Shown: positions 23,302-36,264 of the stretch, one piece after another
How positions within the stretch are numbered: position 1 is the stretch's first letter
Layout of the letters: the number at the start of each line of letters is the position of its first letter
Source: Timema cristinae
Lineage: Eukaryota; Arthropoda; Insecta; Phasmatodea; Timematidae
Direction of reading: 5' to 3'
Assembly: GCA_039000515.1 (NCBI GenBank)
Contig: JBCFYV010000001.1
Span: 9,284,928 to 9,348,927, forward strand
DNA length: 64,000 nucleotides
Translations under genes and position numbers: made by a program
Notes under the pieces: model-generated
Database searches by the model: none
What the model saw: only the letters and a program-made list of their open reading frames with translations
What the model was told of the DNA's origin: nothing

Positions 23302-24550
23302 CTGTACCAAATAAGCACACGTTGGCCACTAAACGTACGAAAGAAGCACACGTTGGCCACTAAACGTACCAAAGAAGCCCAACTTATGAAACGCCATTGG
23401 AAACATACCAAAGAAGCCCAACTTGGCCATTGAACGTACCAAAGAAGTCCCATAACTAAAGTGTGGCCATTGAACGTACCAAGGCCAAGTACATACGTCG
23501 GCCATTGAACACATTGAACTACCAAAGAAGACAACGTTGGCCATTGAACATACCAAAGAAGCACGTTGCCATGAACGTACCAAAGAAGCCAACGTTGCCA
23601 TTGAACTACCAAAGAAGCCAACGTTGGCCATTGAACGTACCAAGGAAGCCAACGTTGGCCATTGAACGTACCAAAGAAGTACAACGTTGGCCATTGAACA
23701 TACCAAAGAAGCCAATGTTGGCCATTGAACATACCAAAGAAGCCAACGTTGGCCATTGAACGTACCAAAGAAGCCCAACGTTGGCCATTAACGTACCAAA
23801 GAAGCCCAAGTTGGCCATTGAACGTACCAAAGAAGCCCAACGTTGGCCATTAACATACCAAAGAAGCCCAATGTTGGCCATTGAACATACCAAAGAAGCC
23901 CAATGTTGGCCATTGAACTCCAAAGAAGCCCAATGTTGGCCATTGAACATACCAAAGAAGCCCAACGTTGGCCATTGAACGTACCAAAGAAGCCCAATGT
24001 TGGCCATTGAACTACCAAAGAAGCCCAATGTTGGCCATTGAACTACCAAAGAAGCCCAATGTTGGCCATTGAACGTACCAAAGAAGCCCAACGTTGGCCA
24101 TAAACGTACCAAAGAAGTGTTGGCCATTGAACATACCAAAGAAGCCCAATGTTGGCCATTGAACATACCAAAGAAGCCCAACGTTGGCCATTGAACGTAC
24201 CAAAGAAGCCCAATGTTGGCCATTCAAACGTACCAAAGAAGCCCAATGTTGGCCATTGAACATCCAAAGAAGCCCAATGTTGGCCATTGAACATACCAAA
24301 GAAGCCCAACGTTGGCCATTAAACGTACCAAAGAAGCCCAATGTTGGCCATTGAACGTACCAAAGAAGCCCAACGTTGGCCATTAAACGTACCAAAGAAG
24401 CCAACGTTGGCCATTGAACATACCAAAGAAGCCCAAGTTGGCCATTAAACGTACCAAAGAAGCCAATGTTGGCCATTGAACTACCAAAGAAGCCAACGTT
24501 GGCCATTGAACGTACCAAAGAAGCCCAATGTTGGCCATTGAACGTACCAG
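23302..24550. repeat. 32-bp minisatellite, about 39 copies
   Basis: The unit is GTTGGCCATTGAACGTACCA followed by AAGAAGCCCAAC, with many one- or two-base deletions, most frequent toward the left end. The unit lacks stops in several frames, so it creates long open frames of up to 205 codons on both strands that are not genes. Confidence 0.95.
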
Positions 24551-24559
24551 ATGACGCCA

Positions 24560-25322
24560 ATTAGTAGACAGAACGTTAGACTGCATTAAGAGATGAACAA
24601 CCAAACCTACATCAGTCAAGATTTCACTTGGCGGTATAAACTCACCCGTCCAAGCTATCCGCATATTTAAACTAACAATTTAGGAATAATAATTATTCTG
24701 GAATTTAGAGGAAATGTATCCGGATTTATGTGGTGGGGGTATTAAAATTATCTACGAAAGAGCAAGGATTATTATAATTATTAATATCAAAATTATTAAT
24801 ACATATAAAGATTATTAATATTTATCATTAATATTAATACTCTTTTAAAATATTAATGTTATAATATTTAATCGTTTATACGTATAGTTTTTACTAAATA
24901 AAAACATAAAATATTAAGTTAGACCCCTCATAGCTCAGGAACTGTAGGGATTTGAAACCATTGAATCACTATTTATATGTTTAAATTATACACTTTTTAA
25001 AATTGGGCAGGTTATTGTAGTCGTGAAATTTTCCTAATTCAAGATTATGATGAAAATTTAATTTTGATTTGCCCCAAACCCAAAAAATATGTCTTACAAT
25101 TTTGTATGCTCCCAGGGTTACAATCTAAATAGTTTGACGGATTTCGTTCAAACTTGTTATTTATATGTTAAATGGGTTTATTTCAGATTTTTTTTATCCT
25201 ATCCCTTAATTTAAATGTAGTTTACTAATAAGTGTTTTTTTAAAGATCTACTTTTTTTGTTAAATAATTACTAGAGTTTAATGTGCATGTATAAAAGACT
25301 TGAGAGGATCTGGCGGATATAC
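24560..25322. other. AT-rich sequence between the 32-bp array and the LINE remnant
   Basis: No coding frame or repeat recognised. Confidence 0.5.
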
Positions 25323-25665
25323 AGGGTGACAAATAAACAAGTCCTAACAAGAGTGGGTGAGAGACGAGAACAATGTTGGATGTAATTCTTCCGTGCAACT
25401 CAAACTGGATCAGGTACATCCTTATGGGGAACTGTCTTCTGCACGACGTCATAGAAGGAAAGGTTGAGGGAAAGAGGAACTTAGGAAGGAGGAGGATTCA
25501 AATATTGGATGACTCGGAGGAAAGAAGATAATCCTAGGAGATGAAGCTGGCAGAGAACAGGGTGCATTAGCGGTCTAATTATACTGACAAAAGGAATGGA
25601 CCTGTCGTGAGACAGAACATCTAATAATAATAAATAATAATAAAATAATAATAATAATAATAATA
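25323..25665 (+). pseudogene. 3' end of a non-LTR retrotransposon (LINE) reverse-transcriptase ORF
   Basis: The plus strand reads RVTNKQVLTRVGERR, then after a frameshift TMLDVI, NWIRYILMGNCLLHDVIEGK, VEGKRNLGRRRIQILDD and, after stops, EMKLAENR. This order (TNxxVLxRV, NWIGHxLR, DVIEGKxEGKRxxGRRR) is the familiar C-terminus of LINE reverse transcriptases. Stops and one frameshift show it is dead. A TAA/AATA-rich tail follows at 25622-25665. The element appears 5'-truncated, as LINE copies usually are. The clade is not resolved. Confidence 0.8.
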
Positions 25666-26487
25666 TAAAATGTGTTAGTCTTTAAATTTATCCTTAAATA
25701 TCGATACAATAAATTTGCACAACTTTAGATAACAGATTAATTAAAATGTGTTTTTATTCCCTCTTCGTTAATTTATATACCGACCGTTTGAAAGCAAACA
25801 AAGTAATAACGTGATGAACACGTAAATACGAAGGGACACTGTTTGCTCGGTAAAGAACGCGGGTAATACCAGGGTAAGAGTGAATCCCCTTACCCCTTTC
25901 ATCATCCCCTTACCCCCCATCCTCTTAATTATCATCATCCAACGAAATCCTGTAAAGCCTAGCATTGGAGACTCGGACACGTCGTTTGGTGGCTGGGAGA
26001 AGGGAGGGGGGGGGAGGGTTACACCATTGTCTGCCAACCTTACAGAACAAACAGAAGAAATATCTACCTTGTCTCTATCGACATGGGGAATCCCCCGCGG
26101 GGACATTGTCATCTGAGGGGGAAGGTCATCCGAACAAGTAACGTTGACAGCCGGCAGGAGAACTTAATTATGGAATAAATATCGGTGGAGGAGAGTTGCT
26201 CCCACCCCGGATTCGACTCGTGGAAAGTTTTGTTAAAAACGTGGGGTAGTTTTTTTTTTCGTACACAAATCCTATCACCCGCCTGGGCTATCCACATATT
26301 TTACACTAATAAGCTAGTGATGAAGAAGATACGATTTAGAGGAAACACCCTTTAATTTGCGTGGAAGTAGAATAAAAAAAACACACATTTTAGAGAGAAA
26401 AAAACCACCCTCAATATACCCTGCCAGACCTTGACTTCCACGTAAACGCAAGACCAGACCAAGAGTAGGAGTTGACGCTTTTTTTCA

Positions 26488-26510
26488 CCCCCCCCCCCCC
26501 CCCCCCCCCC
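26488..26510. repeat. C23 homopolymer
   Basis: An uninterrupted run of 23 C. Confidence 0.9.
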
Positions 26511-26853
26511 GTAGTATGAAGAGAAAGCTCTTGACATTAAAACTTCTTTCCTGGCATTTGTTACTATCTTGCTCTCAACACTTAGAGGGGATTATCCACG
26601 CGGACGATGAAGCTCAGATTAAACAATCCTCTGATTTGATCCTGTTCTCCTCCAATGAGCTATCAAGGTCTTGAGCAGAGCCCTTCATTCCCCTTCCCCC
26701 TACCCCTCTCCAAGCCGTTGTTTACGGCTGCCCTGCGAATCACAGCGATGCAGACACGCGATACTAAAAGGCTATTAGCCTGTTTCGTCCATCCTCTATA
26801 GCTTCTTGGTAGTCTCCGGTAACCGGAAGTGGGTGGATCGACCTACTGGGCCG

Positions 26854-26890
26854 ATGATAATGATGATGAGATGATGATGATGATGATGAT
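26854..26890. repeat. (GAT)n microsatellite
   Basis: GAT/ATG triplets, slightly interrupted. They create the run of D/E/M codons in a small chance open frame. Confidence 0.9.
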
Positions 26891-27317
26891 AGCTACAGGT
26901 TTGGACACGCGGCTAGTTTGTCTGACTTTGACTGGCAAAGTCTGGGTTCAATCTAAGAACAATCCAGAAATAATATTTATGTCCCAGACTAAATTTCTTC
27001 CTCCAATTTTGCCTCCAATTTGTTAATTAGATTAATGAAATTTTAAATTCATACGAAATAAGTAAAATTTTCTATTATTGATTTATCCTAAACTGATACC
27101 TGATGTAAACAAAGCCACGTGGAAGTCTATTCTCTGATTGGTTACTGAACGGACCTCAATGGTGTTCTTTCACTAAATAGTTACATCCTTTGTTTTGTAT
27201 GAAACGTGTTTTAAATAACATTAGAAAATTATTATAACTAAAACTATCCCTTCATTTTATTTAGAGATAATACTTTAAGCTTTGCAAGTGCTATTCGAAT
27301 ACCAACAAACTCCTGAC

Positions 27318-27801
27318 TCGGTGTTGAGGGACCCCATGGTCAGTCCTTATCGCATGTTAACGTCAATTCAGCACGTAAGTCGACAGTTCATTCGGCAGTG
27401 TTAAGGGACCCATGGTCAGTCCTTATCGCATGTTAACGTCAAGTTAGCAACGGTCAGTCGACAGTTCATCTCGGCAGTGTTAAGGGACCATGGTCAGTCT
27501 TATCGCATGTTAACGTCAATTCAGCAACGGTAAGTCGACAGTTCATTCGGCAGTGTTAAGGGACCCATGGTCAGTCCTTATCGCATGTTACGTCAAGTCA
27601 GCAACGGTAAGTCGACAGTTCATCTCGGCAGTGTTAAGTGACCCCATGGTCAGTCCTTATCGCATGTTAACGTCAAGTTAGCAACGGTCAGTCGACAGTT
27701 CATCTCGGCAGTGTTAAGGGACCCCATGGTCAGTCCTTATCACATGTTAACGTCAAGTCAGCAACGGTCAGTCGACAGTTCATCTCGGCAGCGTTAAGTG
27801 A
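27318..27801. repeat. 80-bp minisatellite, 6 copies
   Basis: The unit contains CCCATGGTCAGTCCTTATCG, CATGTTAACGTCAA and GTCGACAGTTCAT. Copies differ by several small indels. Confidence 0.93.
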
Positions 27802-29365
27802 CTGTGATTGTGGCGTTTGCTGAGTCCGGCCAGAGTTTTGTTAAATATAAGACAGGAAATTTTAAATCATTAAAAATACTAAAAATTCGTAATGACTTAC
27901 TTTGCTATGGTACTGAATATACATAGTCACGCCTGTTAAAATATTGCACTAGTATTCCACCGATCATGTAGGTCCTTCGTTTAGTGATATGAGAATGTTT
28001 GTTTATTTCAGGTCACAGGTTAGGATGAATTAATAATAGTCAAGCCAATCAGTGGGTAGACAGACAGACAGACAGACAAAGCTGTAAGACATATTTTTGG
28101 GGTTCGAAGGAACATTTTAAAACGTGAGGACCAATCATAATCTAGATAAAAAAATTCATTATTACAAATTTATGTATGCTAACATAATCCATTATTTAAT
28201 AACATTCAGGATTCCTAATATTTAATTAGATAATATCCGGTGGCTACGACAAGAAGTATTGTCATTAGGTGTCTTTTTTTTTTAGATTATGTTAGTTTGT
28301 AAAACGTGTTTTATTTAATATCTGTGTCTAAGAAATTCTCTTTGAATTATTAATTATAAAGATAGGACACATACATACAAACATATGGTATTTCATACGT
28401 GTGAATCACACAAAAATCCCCAATTCATTTTAAAACTTAAAAGTTGCATATACATCATTTTTGCAGCATAGCTACTTTCTTGAAAATAAAATAATTCAAT
28501 TTTAAATTTCTATATCCAAAATGTTGGATAGACAACAATTATAGGAGACCATAGTTCGATAATTTGAGGTGATACTGATGAATATATTTCATACCTGTGC
28601 AAGTTTACGTCCTATTGTCCCACAGTGGGTACTAAGGGTACGTGCAAGAAGACCAGGCGTGCAGCTCTAGGTAAAGTTGTTTTACAAGTCAAGTATCGAT
28701 GTAACAGGTGGGTTTAGAAAGCGGACGTTTAATCACCTCTATAAAAAAATAGATCAAAATAAGCAAAAAGCTGTTTACGACCCTAAAATACGATCTGACC
28801 TTAGTCGTTGTCGTTTTGACTTGATGTATTGTTTTGCATCGATCATTCTCATCGCCCGAAACGTGATACCTAGGTTTTATGTTAGGCTCCGGATACCCCC
28901 TCTGCCCCCATAGATACCCGGCCTCAGGTAGAATATACCAGTTAGAGAGAGATAAAGTGAGTGAGACGGATGTATCTGTATCGATTTTGAATGTCCAGAA
29001 ATAGGTATTCATTAAATTATGTATAGAAGTTGAAGTGGTTGGTCGGAGGGGGACGGGGGTGAAGAGGAAAGGGGATTGGCTGACCACGTGGGGAACCAGT
29101 TCAGTCAGATGTTGTTCTAATGATGAGAGCTGGGTAGGATGAATGTAATTAACTCTAATGAGAAAGGTGTATAGATAGAAAGATAGACTCGTGGCAGGTA
29201 AATGAGTAGTGTTACACTATTATAGTGGAAACCAAGAGGCCTGGCTTCATATACTGTGCGACTCTCAACCCTCTCGTTTTTTATCTTGCTCTAGATAATT
29301 ATGGTGCAGATAATTAATCTTCCTTCCTTATCATCTTGTTACATAAAAGATGCAAGCATCTACAT

Positions 29366-29522
29366 CGTCTCTTAAGGCGTCACTTTCGCAAATGACTGGG
29401 AGGTTGGGGTTAGAATCTTGGTCGGATATACTGAGAGTATCAATTGTTTTCCATTCTTCTTCCACGCAAATGCTGGTACGTTTCCCCTGTATCATACCTG
29501 ATTAATCGATAGCCCACTAGTG
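29366..29522 (+). mobile_element. SINE C, 3'-incomplete
   Basis: TTAAGGCGTCACTTTCGCAA head, GGTTAGAATCTTGGTCGG and the TTCCACGCAAATGCTGGTAC body. The tail is not recognisable. Confidence 0.7.
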
Positions 29523-29691
29523 TATATATAATGGACAACCAGAATTGATCGTTATGCAACCTTTGTTTTCTTAAATTTCTATTCTTATTTTGATGGCTTA
29601 AATAGCTAAGCGATTATATTTGTTTTTAATAATGTTCATATTTGCTTTGGTAAGGAGTAATAAATGACAAAATTATATCTTCTTTATTTTT

Positions 29692-30041
29692 ATTCTCTTC
29701 TCGATATTTGATGGTAGTTTAGTCTTCTATGCCGACATATTCCGGTGTTATCGATGTCACACCATCTACAGGTCTGAAGAAAGCCATTGTAATAATTGCA
29801 ACAAAAAAAAAGTATATAGATATGACAATAAAATTGTAAGGTTAATCAAGTTAAACATCCCTCTGGACTCTCTCCATGTTTAATGTTTAAATTTATACCC
29901 TTACAGTTTTATTGTAATATTTCTACACATTATTTCACAATTACAATAGTTTTCTTCAGACCTGATGATGGTGTAACATCGATGTTATCACCGAAACATG
30001 TCTTTATAGAAGACAAAGCTACTATCAAGAAGAATGGAATA
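29692..30041. mobile_element. Large inverted repeat with hammerhead-like motif, candidate Penelope-like LTR pair
   Basis: Arms of about 170 bp (29692-29862 and 29874-30041) are about 75% complementary. The right arm contains CTGATGA (29962), a self-complementary stem with an ATCGAT apex, GAAAC (29993) and GTC (30000). That is the order CUGAUGA, stem II, GAAA, cleavage triplet of hammerhead ribozymes, which are known from Penelope-like retroelements. The left arm carries a mutated version. A TAA run follows at 30042-30063. No Penelope reverse transcriptase is nearby. One extra U before stem II and a weak stem I make activity doubtful. Confidence 0.5.
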
Positions 30042-30149
30042 TAATAATAATAATAATAATAATAAAATAAAGAATAGATATTGTTGTTATATTTATTAAT
30101 TACGGTTATAGCTGAATCTAAATATCATAATCTTTGAGTTTAAAAATAA

Positions 30150-30340
30150 CACCTGGACACAGGAATTGAACATGGGTTGTTTGGCTTAGTACATCCATCG
30201 CTCTAACCACTGAGCCATCCAGGAATCGTGCCATATCCAAGGTCATTCATTCTTTACTCATATTTTAAGACAGATTATGTGATGGCCATAGATACATCTC
30301 AGCTACATATGTGTGATCGATTAAGATAACGCAACCATCA
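30150..30340 (-). mobile_element. SINE E
   Basis: Minus strand: 5' block with CACATAATCTGTCTTAAAAT, then GGATGGCTCAGTGGTTAGAG and CATGTTCAATTCCTG. Confidence 0.65.
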
Positions 30341-30899
30341 TCGACTTGATAGTTGGCTTTAAAGCTGTCAATAGTACAATTACAACTGTGCGAATGCGCA
30401 TATCAGTATTCATCGTATCATTCATTATTCATCATATCAGTATTCATCGTATCATTCATTATTCATCGTATCATTATTATGAGTCATTTAATACAGTAGT
30501 AAAGTTTGGCAGTTTAAGTCAAGACTGTCTGTACTATAAGTAAAAGTTCAAGTAACATTACTATAAGTAAGTAAATAAAGTATAGTTACTATAGTAATTT
30601 ATTAATTTTTTAAAGAAGCTATATTTAACATTTTGTGAAAGACTTGTTATCGTGTTGTACATTTCCAACTAATCTTGGGGTTGGGAGGGAGGGGGGAACA
30701 AATTATATCTCAAGTAAAAACGCGGAATCATTATTAAATAAAATAACTTAAGACGTCACTGTTTTTTCTCTAAAAAGAAAAAAAAGAAATAGTGAAAAAA
30801 AGAGTTTAAACTAAGCCACTTTACAAAACGACATTCACTGAACAGGTAATTTTTTTTTTCTTTTTGCTGCGTGTAAGGTTGTCCACACTGCTCTTCTGA

Positions 30900-30907
30900 T
30901 GACGTCA
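30900..30907. promoter_or_regulatory. Perfect CRE palindrome TGACGTCA
   Basis: An 8-bp CREB/ATF-type site in a locally GC-richer stretch (30885-31010). No gene was found beside it. Confidence 0.35.
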
Positions 30908-31963
30908 GAGCTCACGGGCACAAAAAAAGAAAATGTAATTAGCCCCTCGAGCTTCGGAAAGTCACGTCTCGTTGAACCGATAGAGGGAGGGGAGGGAAGC
31001 AATTCCGTCATGGATGAAAGAGGCCAAGGAAGTTACATATCACTCATCTTTCACAGTTTCTAACTTTTTTTTTTTTAATTTCACTTCGACATTTATAGGA
31101 GAAAACGGAGGAGAGAAAGAAGTTTACCCTAGCGTTAGTTGATAGCGTAATTTGAGCGTAGTTTATTTAGGCGTAGGTGAACTAGCTAGTTTAAAATATA
31201 ACTTCTCACACAACTTATAACCTGGTCTAGTCTTTGATGTTGTCATAACTAATATTTAATGAATATTTACATTTCATATTTGCGCGTGTTAACTGGGAAC
31301 ATATTATTAAGGATTAAGGTGTCAATGAGCTTTCTGATATAATCTGAGAAACATAAATTAATATTTTCTCGCGTTTCACGTTTCCTTCTGAACTTTCAAC
31401 AATGTTTACATTTTAGGGGTGAAAGAGAGAGAGAGAGAGAAGGTGGAACTCGGAGGAAACGCACAGTACATCTGTTTACCCTGAAAATGTAGCAAGTTTA
31501 CCTTGTATGTTTCCACTATAGTGGAACTTCCAAGTGTCTACCGACTCACGTAAACCATAATACATGACTTGATCACGACATATACATTACATATTCATGA
31601 CAACATATCATTAAGAATAAATAGTCATACTGAATGCCCAACCACGTTTTTGACATTTCTATAGTTGTTCTCTATGGCTCTTTCTTACTATATTTTTTTT
31701 CATTTCTAAGCTAAATCATAACAGGGATATTTTTTTTAATTTAAGCTGAAAAATACTATTAATATCTGCAGAGTGAATTGAATCAAATAATTTATAAGAT
31801 TAAAGCTTACTTTATGATTTGTTTAGTGGATTTCATTATCAAATTCTCATTTCATGTATTTCGTAAAGTATATGAATAGTAGACATCCTGTTATAGGAAA
31901 GGGCCATAGTGTTTCACGTGAAGGTAAGACGTCTACCTTTTAGGATGAACGGAGTGTAGCCTA

Positions 31964-32200
31964 TTTTGGTGGCTGAATGGTTTAAGGCGTCATTCTAGTG
32001 TTGGAATGGCTTGCTGAAGAATGAGAGATAGGGGCTCGAATCTTGGTTGGGTATAATTAGGGTAGTTATCCTAAATGGTTTCCCTATTATCCTTCCAGGC
32101 AAATGCCATTGATTATCTTTAAAATTCTTCCTTCCTAATCCTTACCTTATAAGAGTAATTATCAATGTATACGTATAATATTAACATGTGGTAAGATGCG
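31964..32200 (+). mobile_element. SINE C
   Basis: GGTGGCTGAATGGTTTAAGG head, box B-like GGCTCGAATCTTGGTTGG, body with CTAAATGGTTTCCC and a degraded tail. Confidence 0.75.
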
Positions 32201-32902
32201 GAGATAAAAAATATAACTATGGTGTGTACACGTATTTGCGTGGGAGAGAGAGAGAATGAGAAACAATTGAGGTGAGTAAAAACACCCTTAGAACACCCTG
32301 GTGGGATTTGAGCCATGACTTCTTCCCATCACGGGACAAAACAGACTGAATGCTCCTTTAAAAGTAGATCGAGATTCCACGGGCGTAGGTTTTGTAATTA
32401 CTGTTTCAGTTTTAAGACACATTATTTATGTGGAAGACACATGCATATGAAACTTTACAGAAACTGTTGGAATGATTATATTGGGGCTCAAAAATGAATA
32501 AAAATAAGTATTTGAATGAGCCTAGAGGAACAAACCTCCCTGTCTCGATGCAACGTAGTTCGATAACCTCAAACGCGCAAACGCAATTTCGACCACCGTA
32601 TTATCCGATCCTTGGCAATCGTTGGTTAGAATTTGGGTTTCATGTGACCACCAAGCGCCCCCCAGACTCGACCGACATCTGTGGCTCCACCAGTGATTAC
32701 TCTTAGCTGGATAGGGGGAGAGGGGCGGGGGGGGGGACATATACTTTGTACAGGATCAACAAATGGGATTATGACCACCATATTATGGAAATATATATAA
32801 TTTGCTTTTGTCATCAAGTACTAATACCCTTTGGGGATTTACACATATAGGATATATTAAACTGATGGGGTCAGGATGTAGGAGGTTAATTGGTGAGGAA
32901 AT

Positions 32903-33196
32903 AATAATTATTTTTTTAGCATCTCGTCTTACTACCCGTTCGGTTGTACGCACTTACGCTAATGTGTAATGGTAGGGTGATTGTGAGATGGAATGAAGGA
33001 CCTACAGTTTAACGTGGAATCCGAACCATGGTGGAGACCTGGCATTCCCCACATTCACAAGTTGTGATTAATACACGTCTTGTCAGAGGGGAAGGAAGGG
33101 TTTGGTATTCAGATAAATCTGTGCCAGGACCGAGGATTGAACCCCGAACCTCAGCACAGAAGTCTGACACCTTACCCCTAGACCACCAGGTCACCC
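32903..33196 (-). mobile_element. SINE A, full length
   Basis: The minus strand carries the tRNA-like head GGTGACCTGGTGGTCTAGGG and a pol III B-box-like GGTTCAATCCTCGG, then the A body (CACGTTAAACTGTAGGTCCT) and the common tail. The tail ends in a T-rich run rather than clean TAA repeats. Confidence 0.85.
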
Positions 33197-33249
33197 GAGT
33201 TGCTTAATTTAAACTGTTATATGTTATAAGTTGAAATTGAGAATATGTT

Positions 33250-33450
33250 TCATCATCACCTGTGGTCACGTGGCTAATTTCATATGTTCTGGTTTGCCCG
33301 GGACGGGAGTCCGAGGTTTGAATACCAACAGGTTACACGGTGTTTTATTCCTTCCTTCACGTAAATGTGGTTAGTTCTCTTTAAATTCCACCTTTCTGAC
33401 GCTATTAGGGTAACCATGTGGCCATCCCGGACGGGTACAGAGGCTTCACG
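33250..33450 (+). mobile_element. SINE C-like, diverged
   Basis: Head with TGGTCACGTGGCTAAT, box B-like GAGGTTTGAATACC, body CACGTAAATGTGG and tail CCCGGACGGGTACAG. Confidence 0.6.
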
Positions 33451-33584
33451 ATATAGCGCCTCTATAGAGCGTACAGGGGTTGTACAGTCACATTTTCATA
33501 GGAAGGACCTCTTGGAAAATACCTGTTTTAATCGTCGCGTCTTACTGTATGTTCAGATTATACGTATATAATAATAATTACTAT

Positions 33585-33772
33585 ATATGAGTAGGGATGA
33601 GTAAGGAAGTATTTTAGAGGTAATCTACCCGCATTTGCATAGAAGGAGAGTGGGAAACCGTTAGTGAAAATCACCCTTATTAATCCGACCAGGATTAAAA
33701 CCTCGATATCTTCTCCATAAGGTCAGTCCAACATGAGGCTGACGCCTTAGACCATTCGGACACTGAAGCAAG
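33585..33772 (-). mobile_element. SINE C, diverged
   Basis: Minus-strand GTCCGAATGGTCTAAGGCGT head, GAGGTTTTAATCCTGG and a partial body; no clear tail. Confidence 0.7.
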
Positions 33773-34637
33773 TTATTAGAAAATAAAAACTTAAATATTA
33801 TTGCAACCAACATTAAACAATATAAAAGACAAAAGCCATGCTTAAATATATTTTAAAGAGCGAGCCCTATTGAGTAAAATTTCTTCTCGTTATCAGGAAT
33901 TCAATATATGCTCATATGTGTTATAATATTTTAAGAATATTAACCATATTATTATTAATAATAATATTATTATTAAAGAAAATTTCATTCAATAATAGAA
34001 TAAATATTATGTTTCCCAAGAAATTAATGAAAACAATGTTTATAAAACTAATCTACCCTAAAATTTATTGTAGATCTAGATATTTCGAACGACCATTTCT
34101 TTAAATACATTTCATATAAATGCTTTAAATTAAACTTTTGTTTCAACAGGAACATATCGGAGAAAGAAAACCCTTCAAACAAAAGCACTTGTACCACTTT
34201 TGCTCCCAAGTCAATGACAATCCTGAAAAAAGTGCTTGCCAAATTTAAATCTCTGTCTGTGAACGCCAACTTCACTTTTGAAACTTTTATTGGGACTTGA
34301 CAGCTTTTGGCTAGAACCACTAGCGCTAACGTAGTCTTCCTTCACTTAAACACTCTACCCCCCTCCCCTGCTCACCACCACCCCAGCCTCCGTGTAAGCT
34401 GAATTTCACAAAATACTGTTTCCTTCATACTTTAGGCTGTAACCATACTTTAGTTGAACGTGAAGTTTTGAGCTTAATATTTGATTAAATGGCAATTGCC
34501 ACATATAAATTAACCCTAAGTTTCTTTGCAGAGAGCATGAACAAATTGTGTTTTAACACTCACTAGGAAACATTTAAACTATAATTTCATGTGATAGCTT
34601 ATCAGTGAAAAGTTGTCGTACTCTTTAAAAATAAAAT

Positions 34638-34884
34638 CCGCCTCGGTAGCGTAGTTAGCTAACGCTCTAGTTTCGTGTTGAGATAGACTGCCCAGGATGG
34701 GGAGATTGAGGTTAGAATCTCGGTCGGGTGAACTGGGGGTGTTTTTTCCCTAAACTGTTTTCCACTCTTCCTCCACGCAAATGCTGGTTGACTTCCTTTA
34801 TATTCAAACTTCCCAATCCCTAACCCATTAGCATAATTAGTACTTAAGCGTATAAACCATACGGTAGTAAGACGTGGTGCTAAG
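34638..34884 (+). mobile_element. SINE B, full length
   Basis: The head is CCGCCTCGGTAGCGTAGTTA and the box B-like motif is GGTTAGAATCTC. The body with TTTTCCACTCTTCCTCCACG is shared with family C and is followed by the common tail. TTAAAAATAA on both sides may be the target duplication. Confidence 0.85.
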
Positions 34885-34937
34885 AATTCTTATTATTACT
34901 TAAAAATAATCAAATTTTAATTAAAATAAAATTTTTA

Positions 34938-35229
34938 GGTGACCTGGTGGTCTAGGGGTAAGGTGTTGGACTTCTGATCTGGGGGTCCGGGGTTCAATCC
35001 TCGGTCCCGGCACAGATTTATCTGATTACCAAACCCTTCCTTCACCTCTGACAAGACGTGTATTAATCACAGCTTGTGAATGTGTGGAATGCCAGGCCTC
35101 CACCGTGGTTCGGATCACACGTTAAACTGTAGGTCCTCCATTTCATCTCACAATCACCCTACCATTAAACATTAGCGTAAGTGCGTACAACCTGAACGGT
35201 TAGTAAGACACGATGTTAATAATAATAAG
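34938..35229 (+). mobile_element. SINE A, full length
   Basis: The complete order is tRNA-like head with A- and B-box-like motifs, body with ACAAGACGTGTATTAATCAC, tail GGTTAGTAAGACACGATG and TAA repeats. It lies 54 bp beyond a SINE B. Confidence 0.88.
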
Positions 35230-35961
35230 ATTTTATAAAATCAATACTATCCTATTTAAAAGCAAAACTATATATATATATATATAATTATATATATATT
35301 TGGATTAAATTGCAAAACAATTTAATAATCATACTATTTAATGTATGTTATTTGTTAAAATGAGATGTATTTTTTTACCCCATCATATTTCTATAGAAAT
35401 GTATATTATTTTTTTCACATATGTCACGATTTATAAATTAATTCTGATACAGAAGTGACAAAGTCTTTGCAGTGAACCGGACAATTTATTTTATATTCTA
35501 AAAGAATATCAACTCCATAGAACAGCCCTGAATAATATTCAGGTATACAAACCATCCACCTTGATGTTTCTTACTGAGTCGAGCTGTCATTCAATGCGGG
35601 TCAAAGCTGTCATCTATACTTCCATAATCTGTGTTTTAACACTCGTCAGGAAAGATTTATACTGTGTTTCTACCACAGTTAGGACAACCATGATTTCTTG
35701 TGACAGATACTGTCGCTAGGAAGTAGGAATATTAACAACATATTGATATAAGAAAACTTCAATTGATTAAAAATAAGTGATATTTTCATATTTATGTTTT
35801 AGTAAACGTTATATTAATCAAATATTTCAATATATTTCAAGTATCGTACTTTGATTATTGTGAACAAAATAAAATTTAATAACCATTTATTTATTTTTAT
35901 TATACTTGTCTATTTTAAACCGCAGCCATCTTAATCCCACCATTCCATTTCTCCCAGAGAA

Positions 35962-36264
35962 ATTATTATTATTATTATTATTATTAGCAGCGCGTCTTAC
36001 TACCCGTTCGGGTTGTACGCACTTACGTTAATGTGTAATGGTAGGGTGATTGTGAGATGAAATGGAGGACCTACAGTTTAACGTGGGATCCGAACCACGG
36101 TGGAGGCCTGGCACTCCACACATTCACAAGTTGTGATTAATACACGTCTTGTCAGAGATGAAGGAAGGGTTTGGTAATCATATAAATCTGTGCCAGGACT
36201 GAGGATTGAACCCCGGACCCCCAGGACAGAAGTCTGACACCTTACCCCTAGACCACCAGGTCAC
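35962..36264 (-). mobile_element. SINE A, full length, with 12-bp target duplication
   Basis: Identical TCTCCCAGAGAA flanks occur at 35950-35961 and 36265-36276, fixing both ends. This copy defines the element: 303 bp from the head to the TAA tail. Confidence 0.95.

Larger units (their letters stand above)
25700..27317. other. Mixed-composition sequence with locally high GC
   Basis: GC-richer blocks at 25860-26160 and 26580-26830 contain small overlapping frames with no recognised domain. Exons or regulatory DNA are possible but unsupported. Confidence 0.35.

Noticed and set aside
23295..24664. Several overlapping open frames of up to 205 codons on both strands
   Set aside because: They are the 32-bp repeat translated in different frames (recurring NGQ, FFGTF, LLWYV blocks). 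Frames on both strands stay open equally, so there is no coding signal.
28689..29087. 132-codon minus-strand open frame as a possible gene
   Set aside because: No recognisable domain, no signal peptide, and no convincing splice or promoter context. It is left as unassigned.
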